Source of the DNA: an uncultured Pelagibacteraceae bacterium
GTDB taxonomy: Bacteria; Pseudomonadota; Alphaproteobacteria; Pelagibacterales; Pelagibacteraceae
DNA length: 64,000 bases
Assembly: GCA_902540595.1 (NCBI GenBank)
Contig: CACBNI010000002.1
Coordinates: forward strand, 1-64,000
Reading direction: 5' to 3'
This document shows, piece by piece, positions 10,817 through 20,232 of the stretch. The notes below the pieces were generated by a model. The model had not been told where the DNA came from. It saw only the letters and a list, made by a program, of their open reading frames with translations, and ran no database searches. Positions within the stretch are counted from its first letter, which is position 1, and the number at the start of each line of letters is the position of its first letter. Both the position numbers and the translations under genes were made by a program.

Positions 10817-11487
10817 ACCCCTTAAAACATGTAGCCATTATCATGGATGGTAATGGGAGATGGGGTCTAAAGCATTACAATTCAAGAAAAAGAGGACATA
10901 GAGCCGGATTAAAAACAGTAGAAAAAATTATTAAAGCAACCCTAAAACTCAAAATACCATATTTAACTCTTTTTGCATTTTCTACAGAAAATTGGAAAAG
11001 ACCAAAATCAGAAATAAATTACTTGTTTAATTTACTTCAAGATTTTTTACAAAAAAAAATTTTAAAATTAAACAAAAAAGATATTAAACTTAAAATAATC
11101 GGTGAAAAAAAATTTCCTAAAAAGTTAAGTAACTTACTTTCAAAGAGTGAAAAAATTACAAATAATAATTTAGCTTTACAAATTAATTTGGCATTAAATT
11201 ATGGATCGAAAAATGAAATTTTATACGCTGTTAAATCATTAATCAAAAAAAAAAAACATATAACTGAAAAAAATATTTCCTCTGAGCTTTATACAAAAAA
11301 TATTCCTGACCCTGATATTCTAATAAGAACAGGTAATACAAACAGATTAAGTAATTTTTTATTATGGCAACTTTCATACTCTGAGATTTTTTTTTTTAAC
11401 AAATATTGGCCTGATTTTAATGAAACAGACTTTATAAAAATTATTAAAAAATATAAAAAGGTAAAAAGAAATTTTGGAGAAATTTAA
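10813..11487 (+). CDS. uppS: Isoprenyl (undecaprenyl diphosphate) synthase
   Basis: HVAIIMDGNGRW, TLFAFSTENWKRP, DPDILIRTGNTNRLSNFLLWQLSYSE. Confidence 0.95.
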   Translation: MNPLKHVAIIMDGNGRWGLKHYNSRKRGHRAGLKTVEKIIKATLKLKIPYLTLFAFSTENWKRPKSEINYLFNLLQDFLQKKILKLNKKDIKLKIIGEKKFPKKLSNLLSKSEKITNNNLALQINLALNYGSKNEILYAVKSLIKKKKHITEKNISSELYTKNIPDPDILIRTGNTNRLSNFLLWQLSYSEIFFFNKYWPDFNETDFIKIIKKYKKVKRNFGEI

Positions 11488-12140
11488 TGAAAAAAGAATT
11501 TAAAAAAAGAATTCTAAGCTCGATCATTCTTTTACCGATGGTTACTTTTACTATAATTGAAGGATCGTATTTCTTTTATTTTTTATTAATATTAACATTA
11601 TATATTTCAGCTAGTGAATGGATCTCCATGACAAAGAGGAATTCATATAAATTAATTGGGCTTATTTTTTTATTAATTTCTTTTTACACATTTTATAAAT
11701 TAAGAATAAATTCAGATAATAATTATACTACCTTAATATTAATTATATCAATATGCGTACTGACTGACATTGGAGGCTTTATTTTTGGTAAAATTTTTAA
11801 AGGTCCAAGATTATCTAAAATTAGTCCAAATAAAACGTATGCAGGTGCAATTGGTAGCTTAATAATGACAATTAGCTCCATTCCTTTTTTTATGTTTTAT
11901 AACTTACTAGATGATAATGAAATTTTAGCTAGTACACTTTTTTTTGTAATAGTTTCAGTAATTAGTCAAACAGGTGATCTAATTATCTCATATTTTAAAA
12001 GACTTTCAAATGTTAAGGATACTGGTAAATTAATACCAGGTCATGGAGGCTTACTTGATAGGATTGATGGAATAATTTTTGCAATTCCTTTTTCTTATAT
12101 TCTTTTATTATCAGGATTATTCAAAAATATTTTCATATGA
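11487..12140 (+). CDS. cdsA: Phosphatidate cytidylyltransferase
   Basis: SPNKTYAGAIGSL; SQTGDLIISYFKRLSNVKDTGKLIPGHGGLLDRIDG signature. Confidence 0.95.
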   Translation: MKKEFKKRILSSIILLPMVTFTIIEGSYFFYFLLILTLYISASEWISMTKRNSYKLIGLIFLLISFYTFYKLRINSDNNYTTLILIISICVLTDIGGFIFGKIFKGPRLSKISPNKTYAGAIGSLIMTISSIPFFMFYNLLDDNEILASTLFFVIVSVISQTGDLIISYFKRLSNVKDTGKLIPGHGGLLDRIDGIIFAIPFSYILLLSGLFKNIFI

Positions 12141-13297
12141 AAAAAAAAATTGCAATTTTTGGGTCGACAGGATCTATAGGGAAATCATTAATAGAAATTA
12201 TTAAACATGATAAAAATAATTTTGAAATTATTCTTCTTACAGCGAATAAAAATTATTCAAAACTATTAAACCAAGCTAAAATATATAAGGTAAAAAATTT
12301 AATTATCACTGATAAAAAAAGTTACGAAATTGTTAAAAAGAAAAAACTTAAAATTAATATTTACAATAATTTTGATAATTTAAATAAAATATTTAAAAAT
12401 AAAATTGATTATGTAATGAGTGCAATATCTGGGATCGATGGATTGTCACCAACATTTCAATCTATAAAGTATACAAAAAAAATTGGAATCGCAAATAAGG
12501 AGTCGATAATATGTGCATGGAATATTTTAAAGAAAGAATTAAATAAGAATAATACTAAATTTATACCTGTAGACTCTGAACATTTTTCTATATGGTCTGC
12601 TTTGCCTAACAAAAAAATTATAAATAATGTTGATGAAATTTTTATTACAGCATCAGGGGGGCCATTTTATAAATTACCAATTTCAAAATTTTCTAAAATC
12701 ACGATTAAAGATGCAACAAGTCACCCTAATTGGAAAATGGGTAAAAAAATATCTGTTGATTCTTCGACTATGATGAACAAAGTATTTGAGGTAATTGAAG
12801 CAAAAAACATTTTTAATCTACCAATTAGTAAATTAAAAATATTGATTCACCCAGAATCTTATCTTCATGCAATAATCAAGTTTAAAAATGGATTATCAAA
12901 AATGATTGTACACGAAACTGACATGAAAATACCTATATTTAATTCAATTTATGAAAATAAGGAATATTATAAAAAAATAAGTAAACTTAATTTAAATAAA
13001 CTTAATAATTTAAACCTAAAAAAACCAAACCTAAAAAAATTTCCTCTTATTAAAATACTTCAAATAATTCCCGAAAAATTTTCTTTATATGAAACAATCT
13101 TAGTTTCAACTAATGACACACTTGTAGAATTATTCCTTAAAAATAAAATTAATTTTATTTCGTTTCCAAAAGTTTTTGAAAGTTTGATCAAACTTAAAGA
13201 ATTTAAAAAATATAAAAATAAAGTTCCGACTAAAATTGATCAAATTATTAAGTTAAATAAACTTGTACAATTAAATATTAAATCAATATATACTTAG
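12137..13297 (+). CDS. dxr: 1-deoxy-D-xylulose 5-phosphate reductoisomerase
   Basis: IAIFGSTGSIGKS; PVDSEHFSIWSAL; TASGGPF; HPNWKMGKKISVDSSTMMNK. Confidence 0.96.
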   Translation: MKKKIAIFGSTGSIGKSLIEIIKHDKNNFEIILLTANKNYSKLLNQAKIYKVKNLIITDKKSYEIVKKKKLKINIYNNFDNLNKIFKNKIDYVMSAISGIDGLSPTFQSIKYTKKIGIANKESIICAWNILKKELNKNNTKFIPVDSEHFSIWSALPNKKIINNVDEIFITASGGPFYKLPISKFSKITIKDATSHPNWKMGKKISVDSSTMMNKVFEVIEAKNIFNLPISKLKILIHPESYLHAIIKFKNGLSKMIVHETDMKIPIFNSIYENKEYYKKISKLNLNKLNNLNLKKPNLKKFPLIKILQIIPEKFSLYETILVSTNDTLVELFLKNKINFISFPKVFESLIKLKEFKKYKNKVPTKIDQIIKLNKLVQLNIKSIYT

Positions 13298-13302
13298 TTA
13301 AA

Positions 13303-15549
13303 ATGCTAAAAATTATAATTAAAGTTACTTTTATTTTTTTTATTATCTTATTTAAAATAAATAATTTGTATGCTGAAATAATTGAGGAAATTCAAATAAA
13401 TGGTAACCAAAGAATTTCTGATAAAACAATTATTCTTTTTTCAAAGGCTAAAATTAATTCAATGGCTTCAGAGGAAAATTTAAATTTTTATTTAAAAAAT
13501 TTATATGAGACAGATTTCTTTAATGATGTAAGTGTAAAATTGGAAAATAATACACTTATTATTAATGTTAGAGAAGAGCCAATAATACAAAATGTTTTAT
13601 ATATAGGCGTGAAAGCCAATAAATTTTTAGATCCTATAAAAAATGTAACGAAGCTTAAAGATAGAAGTTCTTTTAAAGATTATATTTTTTTAGAAGATGA
13701 AAGAAGAATTCAAAACCAACTAAGATCAATGGGATATTTTTTTTCTAAAATATCAGGCTCAATTGAGGATTTAGGTGATAATAAAATTAATTTAATTTAT
13801 GAGATAGAAACTGGTGAGAAATCAAAAATTGCTAAAATTAAGTTTACTGGAGATAAGGTTTACAAAGATAAAAAACTTAGAAGTATTATTGCAAGTGAAG
13901 AGTATAAATTTTGGAAGTTTATTAGTGGAAGAAAATTTTTAAATGAGCAAATTATTGAATTAGATAAAAGATTACTGAAAAATTTCTATTTAAACAATGG
14001 CTTTTATAACGCAAAAATAAATACTTCATTCGCAAAAATTGTTCAAAATAATAGTTTTGAATTGATATTTAATGTTCAAGCGAATAAAAAATATTTTTTT
14101 AATGATTTAAGCTTAAAAATATCCGACGATTATTCTAAAGATAATTTTTCAAAGATATATTCTTTATTTGAAAAGGTTAAAGGCGAAGCTTATTCTATCA
14201 ATACTATAAATAAATTGGTCGAATTAATAAATGAAACTGTAATATCAGAACAGTTTGAAACTGTTGAAGCTAATGTTTCTGAGAAAATAACTGAAAATAA
14301 AATTGATATGATTTTTGAGATTAAAGAGTCTGAAAAATTTTTTGTTGAAAGAATAAATATTTTTGGAAATAATGTAACAGAAGAAAAAGTAATAAGAAAT
14401 CAATTGATTATTGATGAAGGTGATCCTTTTAATGAGATTTTAAAAACTAAATCTATTAATAATATTAAAAGTTTAAATTTTTTCAGAGATGTTGAAAGTG
14501 AAGTTATTAATTCAAAAGAAGAAAATAATAAAATAATAAACATTACTGTTAAAGAAAAACCTACTGGGGAAATAACCGCTGGTGCTGGAGTTGGAACTGA
14601 AGGAAGCACCATAATGGCTGGTGTGAAAGAAAATAATTTTTTAGGTAAAGGTATCTCTCTCAATACTCAATTAAAATTAAGTGAGGAAGATATTAAAGGA
14701 AATTTTACAATATCAAATCCAAATTTTAATAACTCAGATAAAAGTGTTTTCTTAAATATACAAGCATTAGAAACTGATAGAATGTCCTCTTCTGGTTACA
14801 AAACCAACAAAACTGGTTTTTCTGTAGGAACTAATTTTGAGTATTATGATGATTTATTTTTTGGATTAGGTAATTCAAATTATTATGAAAAGATTTCTAC
14901 TGACTCAACTGCATCCGCTAGACAACAGGCTCAAAAGGGTAATTATTGGGATAGTTTTTTAAATCTTAATTTTATTCAAGATAAACGAAATCAAAAGTTT
15001 CAAACTACAAAGGGCTATTTATCAAAATATAATTTAGATATACCAATAATTAGTGACACCAACAGTTTTATCAATACATTTAATTATAAGTACTTTTCTG
15101 AATTATATAATGATAACGTTTCTACTTTTGGTATTTCACTAGGTTCCGCTTTTTCATTAGATGATAGTGACATTAAATTATCAGAAAGATTATTTATTCC
15201 CTCAAGTAGACTTCGTGGATTTGAGGGTGGTAAAGTAGGACCTAAAGATGGAAATGACTATGTTGGGGGCAATTATTTAGCAACCATGAATTTTGCCTCT
15301 TCTATCCCTCAAATATTACCTAATTCACAAGACACCGACTTTTCAGTTTTTTTAGATGTCGCTAATATCTGGGGGGTAGATTACGACTCTAATTTAAATG
15401 ATAGTGGTAAAATTAGAAGCTCTATAGGGATAGGACTAGATTGGTTTACAGTTGTAGGCCCAATAAGCTTTTCATATGCACTACCTTTATCAAAAGATAC
15501 CAATGATGTAACGCAAGAATTTAGTTTTAATCTTGGTACGACTTTTTAA
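13303..15549 (+). CDS. bamA: Outer membrane protein assembly factor BamA
   Basis: Signal peptide, POTRA repeats, C-terminal Omp85 barrel (SSRLRGFEGGKVGPKDG), terminal ..FNLGTTF. Confidence 0.94.
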   Translation: MLKIIIKVTFIFFIILFKINNLYAEIIEEIQINGNQRISDKTIILFSKAKINSMASEENLNFYLKNLYETDFFNDVSVKLENNTLIINVREEPIIQNVLYIGVKANKFLDPIKNVTKLKDRSSFKDYIFLEDERRIQNQLRSMGYFFSKISGSIEDLGDNKINLIYEIETGEKSKIAKIKFTGDKVYKDKKLRSIIASEEYKFWKFISGRKFLNEQIIELDKRLLKNFYLNNGFYNAKINTSFAKIVQNNSFELIFNVQANKKYFFNDLSLKISDDYSKDNFSKIYSLFEKVKGEAYSINTINKLVELINETVISEQFETVEANVSEKITENKIDMIFEIKESEKFFVERINIFGNNVTEEKVIRNQLIIDEGDPFNEILKTKSINNIKSLNFFRDVESEVINSKEENNKIINITVKEKPTGEITAGAGVGTEGSTIMAGVKENNFLGKGISLNTQLKLSEEDIKGNFTISNPNFNNSDKSVFLNIQALETDRMSSSGYKTNKTGFSVGTNFEYYDDLFFGLGNSNYYEKISTDSTASARQQAQKGNYWDSFLNLNFIQDKRNQKFQTTKGYLSKYNLDIPIISDTNSFINTFNYKYFSELYNDNVSTFGISLGSAFSLDDSDIKLSERLFIPSSRLRGFEGGKVGPKDGNDYVGGNYLATMNFASSIPQILPNSQDTDFSVFLDVANIWGVDYDSNLNDSGKIRSSIGIGLDWFTVVGPISFSYALPLSKDTNDVTQEFSFNLGTTF

Positions 15550-16052
15550 TGAAAATTTTCTACTTTTTTTTTTTAATTATTTTATTTTTTTTTAATGTCT
15601 CTTTTTCAATAGCCAATGATAAAATTGCATTTATTGATCTTAATTATATTTTGTCAGAATCTAAGGAAGGTAAAAAAATACTAGCTAAGTTAGAAATTGA
15701 TAACAAAAAAAATCTTGAATTTTTCCAATCTGAAGAGGAAAAATTGAAGAAAGAAAATCAGAATATTGAAAAATTAAAAAATATTTTGTCTAAAGAAGAA
15801 TTTAATAATAAAATAAATATATTTAAAAATAAAGTTAATACTTACAATTTAAAAAAACAAGAAACAATCAAATTATTTCAAGAAACCAAAAACTCAGAAT
15901 TAAATGTTTTTTTTGCTGAGTTAAATGAAATAATGAATAATTTTATGCAAGAAAACTCAATTCAGATAATATTAGATAAGAAAAATATAGTTATGGCAAA
16001 TAATAAAAATGATATTTCAAAAGATATTTTAAAACTAATTAATATAAAATGA
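15549..16052 (+). CDS. skp: OmpH/Skp family periplasmic chaperone
   Basis: Signal peptide, IAFIDLNYILSES..GKKILAKLE, long coiled coil, immediately after bamA. Confidence 0.8.
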   Translation: MKIFYFFFLIILFFFNVSFSIANDKIAFIDLNYILSESKEGKKILAKLEIDNKKNLEFFQSEEEKLKKENQNIEKLKNILSKEEFNNKINIFKNKVNTYNLKKQETIKLFQETKNSELNVFFAELNEIMNNFMQENSIQIILDKKNIVMANNKNDISKDILKLINIK

Positions 16053-16495
16053 TTCAACTTAAAAAAGAAGATATTGTAAAACTATTACCGCATAGAGAAC
16101 CGATGTTATTAATTGATGAGTTGAAAGATATCAAAAAATTATTCTCTGCAACAGCAATTGTTAATGTAAAAAAAAATAGTTTTTTTGTACAGGGTCATTT
16201 TCCTGATCAACCAGTTATGCCCGGAGTACTTATTGTTGAAGCTTTTGGCCAAGCTGCAGCAGCACTTACTGCACATGGATTAGATAAAACTACATACGAA
16301 AATAAATTAGTTTATCTAATGGGTGTAGAAAAAGCTCGCTTTAGAAATCCTGTTATTCCTGATTGCAAATTAATTTTGAAAATTGAAGCATTAAGATCCC
16401 ATGGCCGTGTTTGGAAATATAAAGGTGAAGCTTATGTAAATGAGGTTAAGATGGCAGATGCTATTTGGTCAGCAACAATTGTAGATAAGAAATAA
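16049..16495 (+). CDS. fabZ: 3-hydroxyacyl-[ACP] dehydratase FabZ
   Basis: LLPHREPMLLIDEL; GHFPDQPVMPGVLIVEAFGQAAA. Confidence 0.95.
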   Translation: MIQLKKEDIVKLLPHREPMLLIDELKDIKKLFSATAIVNVKKNSFFVQGHFPDQPVMPGVLIVEAFGQAAAALTAHGLDKTTYENKLVYLMGVEKARFRNPVIPDCKLILKIEALRSHGRVWKYKGEAYVNEVKMADAIWSATIVDKK

Positions 16496-16531
16496 ATAGC
16501 AATATTTATTGATAATGCATTTAAAATTGCT

Positions 16532-17527
16532 TTGATAAAAGTTCTTATGGTTAATCCCTTCTTTAAAAATTATGGTCCAATAAAAGCTTTAGAAATATAT
16601 AAAATACTTAATTTAAAACCAAATAATGAGATTTTTACTCAAAATATAACAGACATTAAAGATTTAGCTCATTCCAAAAAAAATGAAATTACTTTTTTTC
16701 ATTCTTATAAATACAAAGATTTAGCAAACAAAACAGAGGCATCATTTTGTATCACAAATAGTAATTTAAAAAAAGAATTGCCGAAATCAACTTTAGCTTT
16801 AGAGGTGGATAATGTTCTTTTATCTACTTCAAAAATTACATCCATTTTCTACCCAGATTCTATTAATGATAATTTTGATAATACGGTTGTTAATATATCC
16901 AAAACAAAATTTAGAGAATCAGTTAATTTTGGGCAAAATGTTTTAATTGGAGAAAATGTTTCAATTGGTTCAAATTGTAAAATTGGTCATAATACTATTG
17001 TTGAGAAAAATGTATTAATTGGAAATGATTGTTCTATTGGTTCTAACACTATAATAAAAAACACTATAGTCGCTAATCGAGTAAAAATTTTAGATAACTG
17101 TGTTATTGGAAAGCATGGATTTGGGTTCTTTCCTTTAAAGAATAAAAATTTTAGATATCCACATATTGGAATAGTCGTCATCGAAGATAATTGTGAAATA
17201 GGATGTGGAGCAACCATAGATCGAGGCTCAATATCCAATACCGTAATAGGAAAAAATACATTTTTAGATAATCAAATTCATATTGCGCATAATGTCAAAA
17301 TTGGTTCGAATTCAATTATTGCAGGACAGGTTGGTATTGCAGGAAGCTCAGTAATAGGAAATAATGTAAAAATTGGTGGTCAAGTAGGTGTTTCTGGACA
17401 TCTTAAAATTGGTAACAATGTAGAAATAGGTGGCGGTAGTGGTGTAATAAAAAATATACCAGATAACACAAAAGTAATGGGTTATCCTGCCAGAAACTTA
17501 CGAAATTTTTTAAAAGATAACAAATGA
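16532..17527 (+). CDS. lpxD: UDP-3-O-acylglucosamine N-acyltransferase
   Basis: Left-handed beta-helix hexapeptide repeats, GFGFFPLKNKNFRYPHIGIVVIEDNCEIGCGATIDRGS. Confidence 0.93.
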   Translation: MIKVLMVNPFFKNYGPIKALEIYKILNLKPNNEIFTQNITDIKDLAHSKKNEITFFHSYKYKDLANKTEASFCITNSNLKKELPKSTLALEVDNVLLSTSKITSIFYPDSINDNFDNTVVNISKTKFRESVNFGQNVLIGENVSIGSNCKIGHNTIVEKNVLIGNDCSIGSNTIIKNTIVANRVKILDNCVIGKHGFGFFPLKNKNFRYPHIGIVVIEDNCEIGCGATIDRGSISNTVIGKNTFLDNQIHIAHNVKIGSNSIIAGQVGIAGSSVIGNNVKIGGQVGVSGHLKIGNNVEIGGGSGVIKNIPDNTKVMGYPARNLRNFLKDNK

Positions 17528-18306
17528 TCCACAAAACTGCAATAATAGATAAAAGAGCAATTATTTCTAATAATGTAAAAATTGGAGCTTACTCAATTAT
17601 TGGTCCACACGTTCAAATTGGAGAAAATACAGAAATACATTCACATACAAACATAATTGGTCAAACTACCATTGGTAAAAATAATAAAATATATCCTTTT
17701 GCATCTATAGGAAATGATCCACAAGATATGAAATATAAGGGAGAAATAACCAAGCTTACTATTGGCGATGATAATATAATTAGAGAATACGTGACAATCA
17801 ATCCAGGCACAGCACATGGTGGTGGAGAAACGAAAATTGGAGATAAAAATTTATTAATGATAGGAGCACATATAGCTCATGACTGCATTTTAGGTAATAA
17901 AATTGTAATTTCAAATAATGCAGCGATAGCAGGACATGCAGAAATTGATGATAATGTAATTTTAGGAGGGAATTGTGGAGTCCATCAGTTTACAAGAATT
18001 GGTAAAATGGCAATGATTGGAGGTATGACCGGTGTTTCCAGAGATATAATTCCCTATGCTTTATCAACAGGAAATAGAAATGTCCTAAATGGAATTAACA
18101 TAGTTGGACTAAGAAGGCTAAATATTCCAAATAAGGATATCATATCTTTAACAGAAGCATATAAATCTATATTTAAAACAGAAAACCTTTCAGAAAATTT
18201 AAAAAATTTAAAAATCGATTCAACAAAAAATAAATTGGTCATGGAAATTATAGAATTTATAAATAAAGACAAAAAAAGACCTATTTGTACTCCAGCAATA
18301 AAATAA
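17524..18306 (+). CDS. lpxA: UDP-N-acetylglucosamine acyltransferase
   Basis: Hexapeptide repeats; IYPFASIGNDPQDMKYKGE; REYVTINPGTAHGGGETKIGDKNLLM. Confidence 0.96.
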   Translation: MIHKTAIIDKRAIISNNVKIGAYSIIGPHVQIGENTEIHSHTNIIGQTTIGKNNKIYPFASIGNDPQDMKYKGEITKLTIGDDNIIREYVTINPGTAHGGGETKIGDKNLLMIGAHIAHDCILGNKIVISNNAAIAGHAEIDDNVILGGNCGVHQFTRIGKMAMIGGMTGVSRDIIPYALSTGNRNVLNGINIVGLRRLNIPNKDIISLTEAYKSIFKTENLSENLKNLKIDSTKNKLVMEIIEFINKDKKRPICTPAIK

Positions 18307-18307
18307 A

Positions 18308-19099
18308 ATGATTGGACTTTTTTTAGGAAGTACTAATCTATCATTACATATTTTAAAAACTATTAAAAAAATTAATAAAAAATATTTTATAATAGATCTG
18401 ACAAAAAATAATTTATTTAAAAAAGACAAGAGTAGTCACTTTATAAACATAGGAAAGTTTGGTGAAATATTAAATTTAATAAATAAAAAAAAATGTAAAA
18501 AAGTATTATTTGCTGGCAAAATAGATAAACCAAAAATTTCAAAGCTAAGAATGGACTTTAAAGGATTGTATTATTTACCAAGAATTATTAAAGCTTTTAA
18601 ATTAGGAGATGCTGCAATTTTAAAAGAATTAATCAAAATTTTAAGTGAAAATAAAATTGACGTAATTAAATTAAATTACTTTAATCCAGAATTAACATTA
18701 AAAAAAGGTATTTACACAAAACAGAGACCATCAAAAAGTAATATCTTAGAGATTAAAAATGGAATTAATTATTTAAATAAATTAAGTCCCCACAATCATA
18801 CCCAAGCAATAGTAATAGTTGATAATAAGATTGTTAAAAAAGAGACATCAAGTGGAACAAAAAAAATGATCAAAAAACTTAGGAAAAATAAAATGCAAAA
18901 GGGAATTTTAATAAAATTTCCAAAAAAAGAACAAGATCTTAGGGTAGATTTACCCACAATTGGTTATGATACATTAAAAGATTGTAAAAAAGTTAATTTA
19001 AAAGGATTAGTTCTTAAGTCTAATCAAAATATTTTTCTAGATCAAAAAAAATCAATTAATTATGCAAATAAAAATAAAATCTTTATTCAAGTTATATGA
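18308..19099 (+). CDS. lpxI: LpxI-type UDP-2,3-diacylglucosamine pyrophosphatase (DUF1009)
   Basis: FAGKIDKPKIS..GDAAILKELI..; QAIVIVDNKIV; RVDLPTIGYDT; between lpxA and lpxB. Confidence 0.85.
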   Translation: MIGLFLGSTNLSLHILKTIKKINKKYFIIDLTKNNLFKKDKSSHFINIGKFGEILNLINKKKCKKVLFAGKIDKPKISKLRMDFKGLYYLPRIIKAFKLGDAAILKELIKILSENKIDVIKLNYFNPELTLKKGIYTKQRPSKSNILEIKNGINYLNKLSPHNHTQAIVIVDNKIVKKETSSGTKKMIKKLRKNKMQKGILIKFPKKEQDLRVDLPTIGYDTLKDCKKVNLKGLVLKSNQNIFLDQKKSINYANKNKIFIQVI

Positions 19100-20232
19100 A
19101 AAAAATTTTTATTGTAACAGGTGAGCCTTCAGGTGACAAACTAGCATCAACAGTAATTTCAAAACTTAAATATTTAAATCCTGAAATCGAATATTTATCT
19201 GTAGGAGGTGCAAACCTAAAAAATCTGGGTATTAATTCTATTTTTGACTTAAAAGAGATAACTTATCTTGGGTTTACAAGCGTAATTTTAAACTTATTTA
19301 AAATAAGGAAAAAAATTAATTTTACTGTAGAAGAAGTAATAAAATTTAATCCAGATATTTTGTTCAGCGTTGATAGCCCTGATTTTACATTAAGAGTAGC
19401 TGAAAAAGTAAAGAAAATTAATAATAATATTAAAACAATTCATTATGTAGCTCCTCAAGTTTGGATTTGGAGAAAAAATAGAGTTAAAAAAATTAAAAAG
19501 TTTATAGATCACATTCTTTTACTTTTTAATTTTGAAAAAAAATATTTTGATGAAGAAAATATTAAAAATACTTTCGTAGGACATCCTCTTCTAGAAACAA
19601 AAGACAGTGCTAAAACAATAATTGATAATTTATTACCAAAAGATAAAAAAATTATATCTTTATTTCCAGGTAGTAGAAAATCTGAGACATCAATTTTGTT
19701 ACCAATTTTAATAAAATTTATTCAATTAGTTAATGATCATCATAAAGATTTTTTTTTTTATTTTCATGTTACAAAAGAAAATAAAAGTTCAATTTTAAAT
19801 ATAATTAGTGAAAACAATCTACCTAATGTAGATGTTATATCTGATGAAAATATTAAATTAAACATTTTATCTAAATCTGTTTTTGCTGTATCAAAATCTG
19901 GAACGGTCTCATTACAAATTTCTAATGCAAATATACCATCCATAATTATTTATAAATTGAATCCTATTAATTTCTTTTTATTTAAATTGTTAGCGAATGT
20001 TAAATTCGCAAATATTATAAATATAATTAATAATAGAGAAGTTATACCTGAGCTTCTTCAAAAAGAGTGTAACCCAGAAGAAATTTATAAAACAGTAATT
20101 TTTTTTTTAAATCATCCTGAGCTTATTAAAAAGCAATTAATAGAATGTAATAAAACTTTGGAAGGTATTAAATCCAATACTTCATCATCAGATCAGTCAA
20201 CGGCTGTTATATCTAGTTATCTCATTGCCTAA
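19096..20232 (+). CDS. lpxB: Lipid-A-disaccharide synthase
   Basis: IFIVTGEPSGDKLAS; HYVAPQVWIWRKNRVKKIKKFIDHILLLFNFEKKYF; FVGHPL; SLFPGSRKSE. Confidence 0.95.
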   Translation: MKKIFIVTGEPSGDKLASTVISKLKYLNPEIEYLSVGGANLKNLGINSIFDLKEITYLGFTSVILNLFKIRKKINFTVEEVIKFNPDILFSVDSPDFTLRVAEKVKKINNNIKTIHYVAPQVWIWRKNRVKKIKKFIDHILLLFNFEKKYFDEENIKNTFVGHPLLETKDSAKTIIDNLLPKDKKIISLFPGSRKSETSILLPILIKFIQLVNDHHKDFFFYFHVTKENKSSILNIISENNLPNVDVISDENIKLNILSKSVFAVSKSGTVSLQISNANIPSIIIYKLNPINFFLFKLLANVKFANIINIINNREVIPELLQKECNPEEIYKTVIFFLNHPELIKKQLIECNKTLEGIKSNTSSSDQSTAVISSYLIA

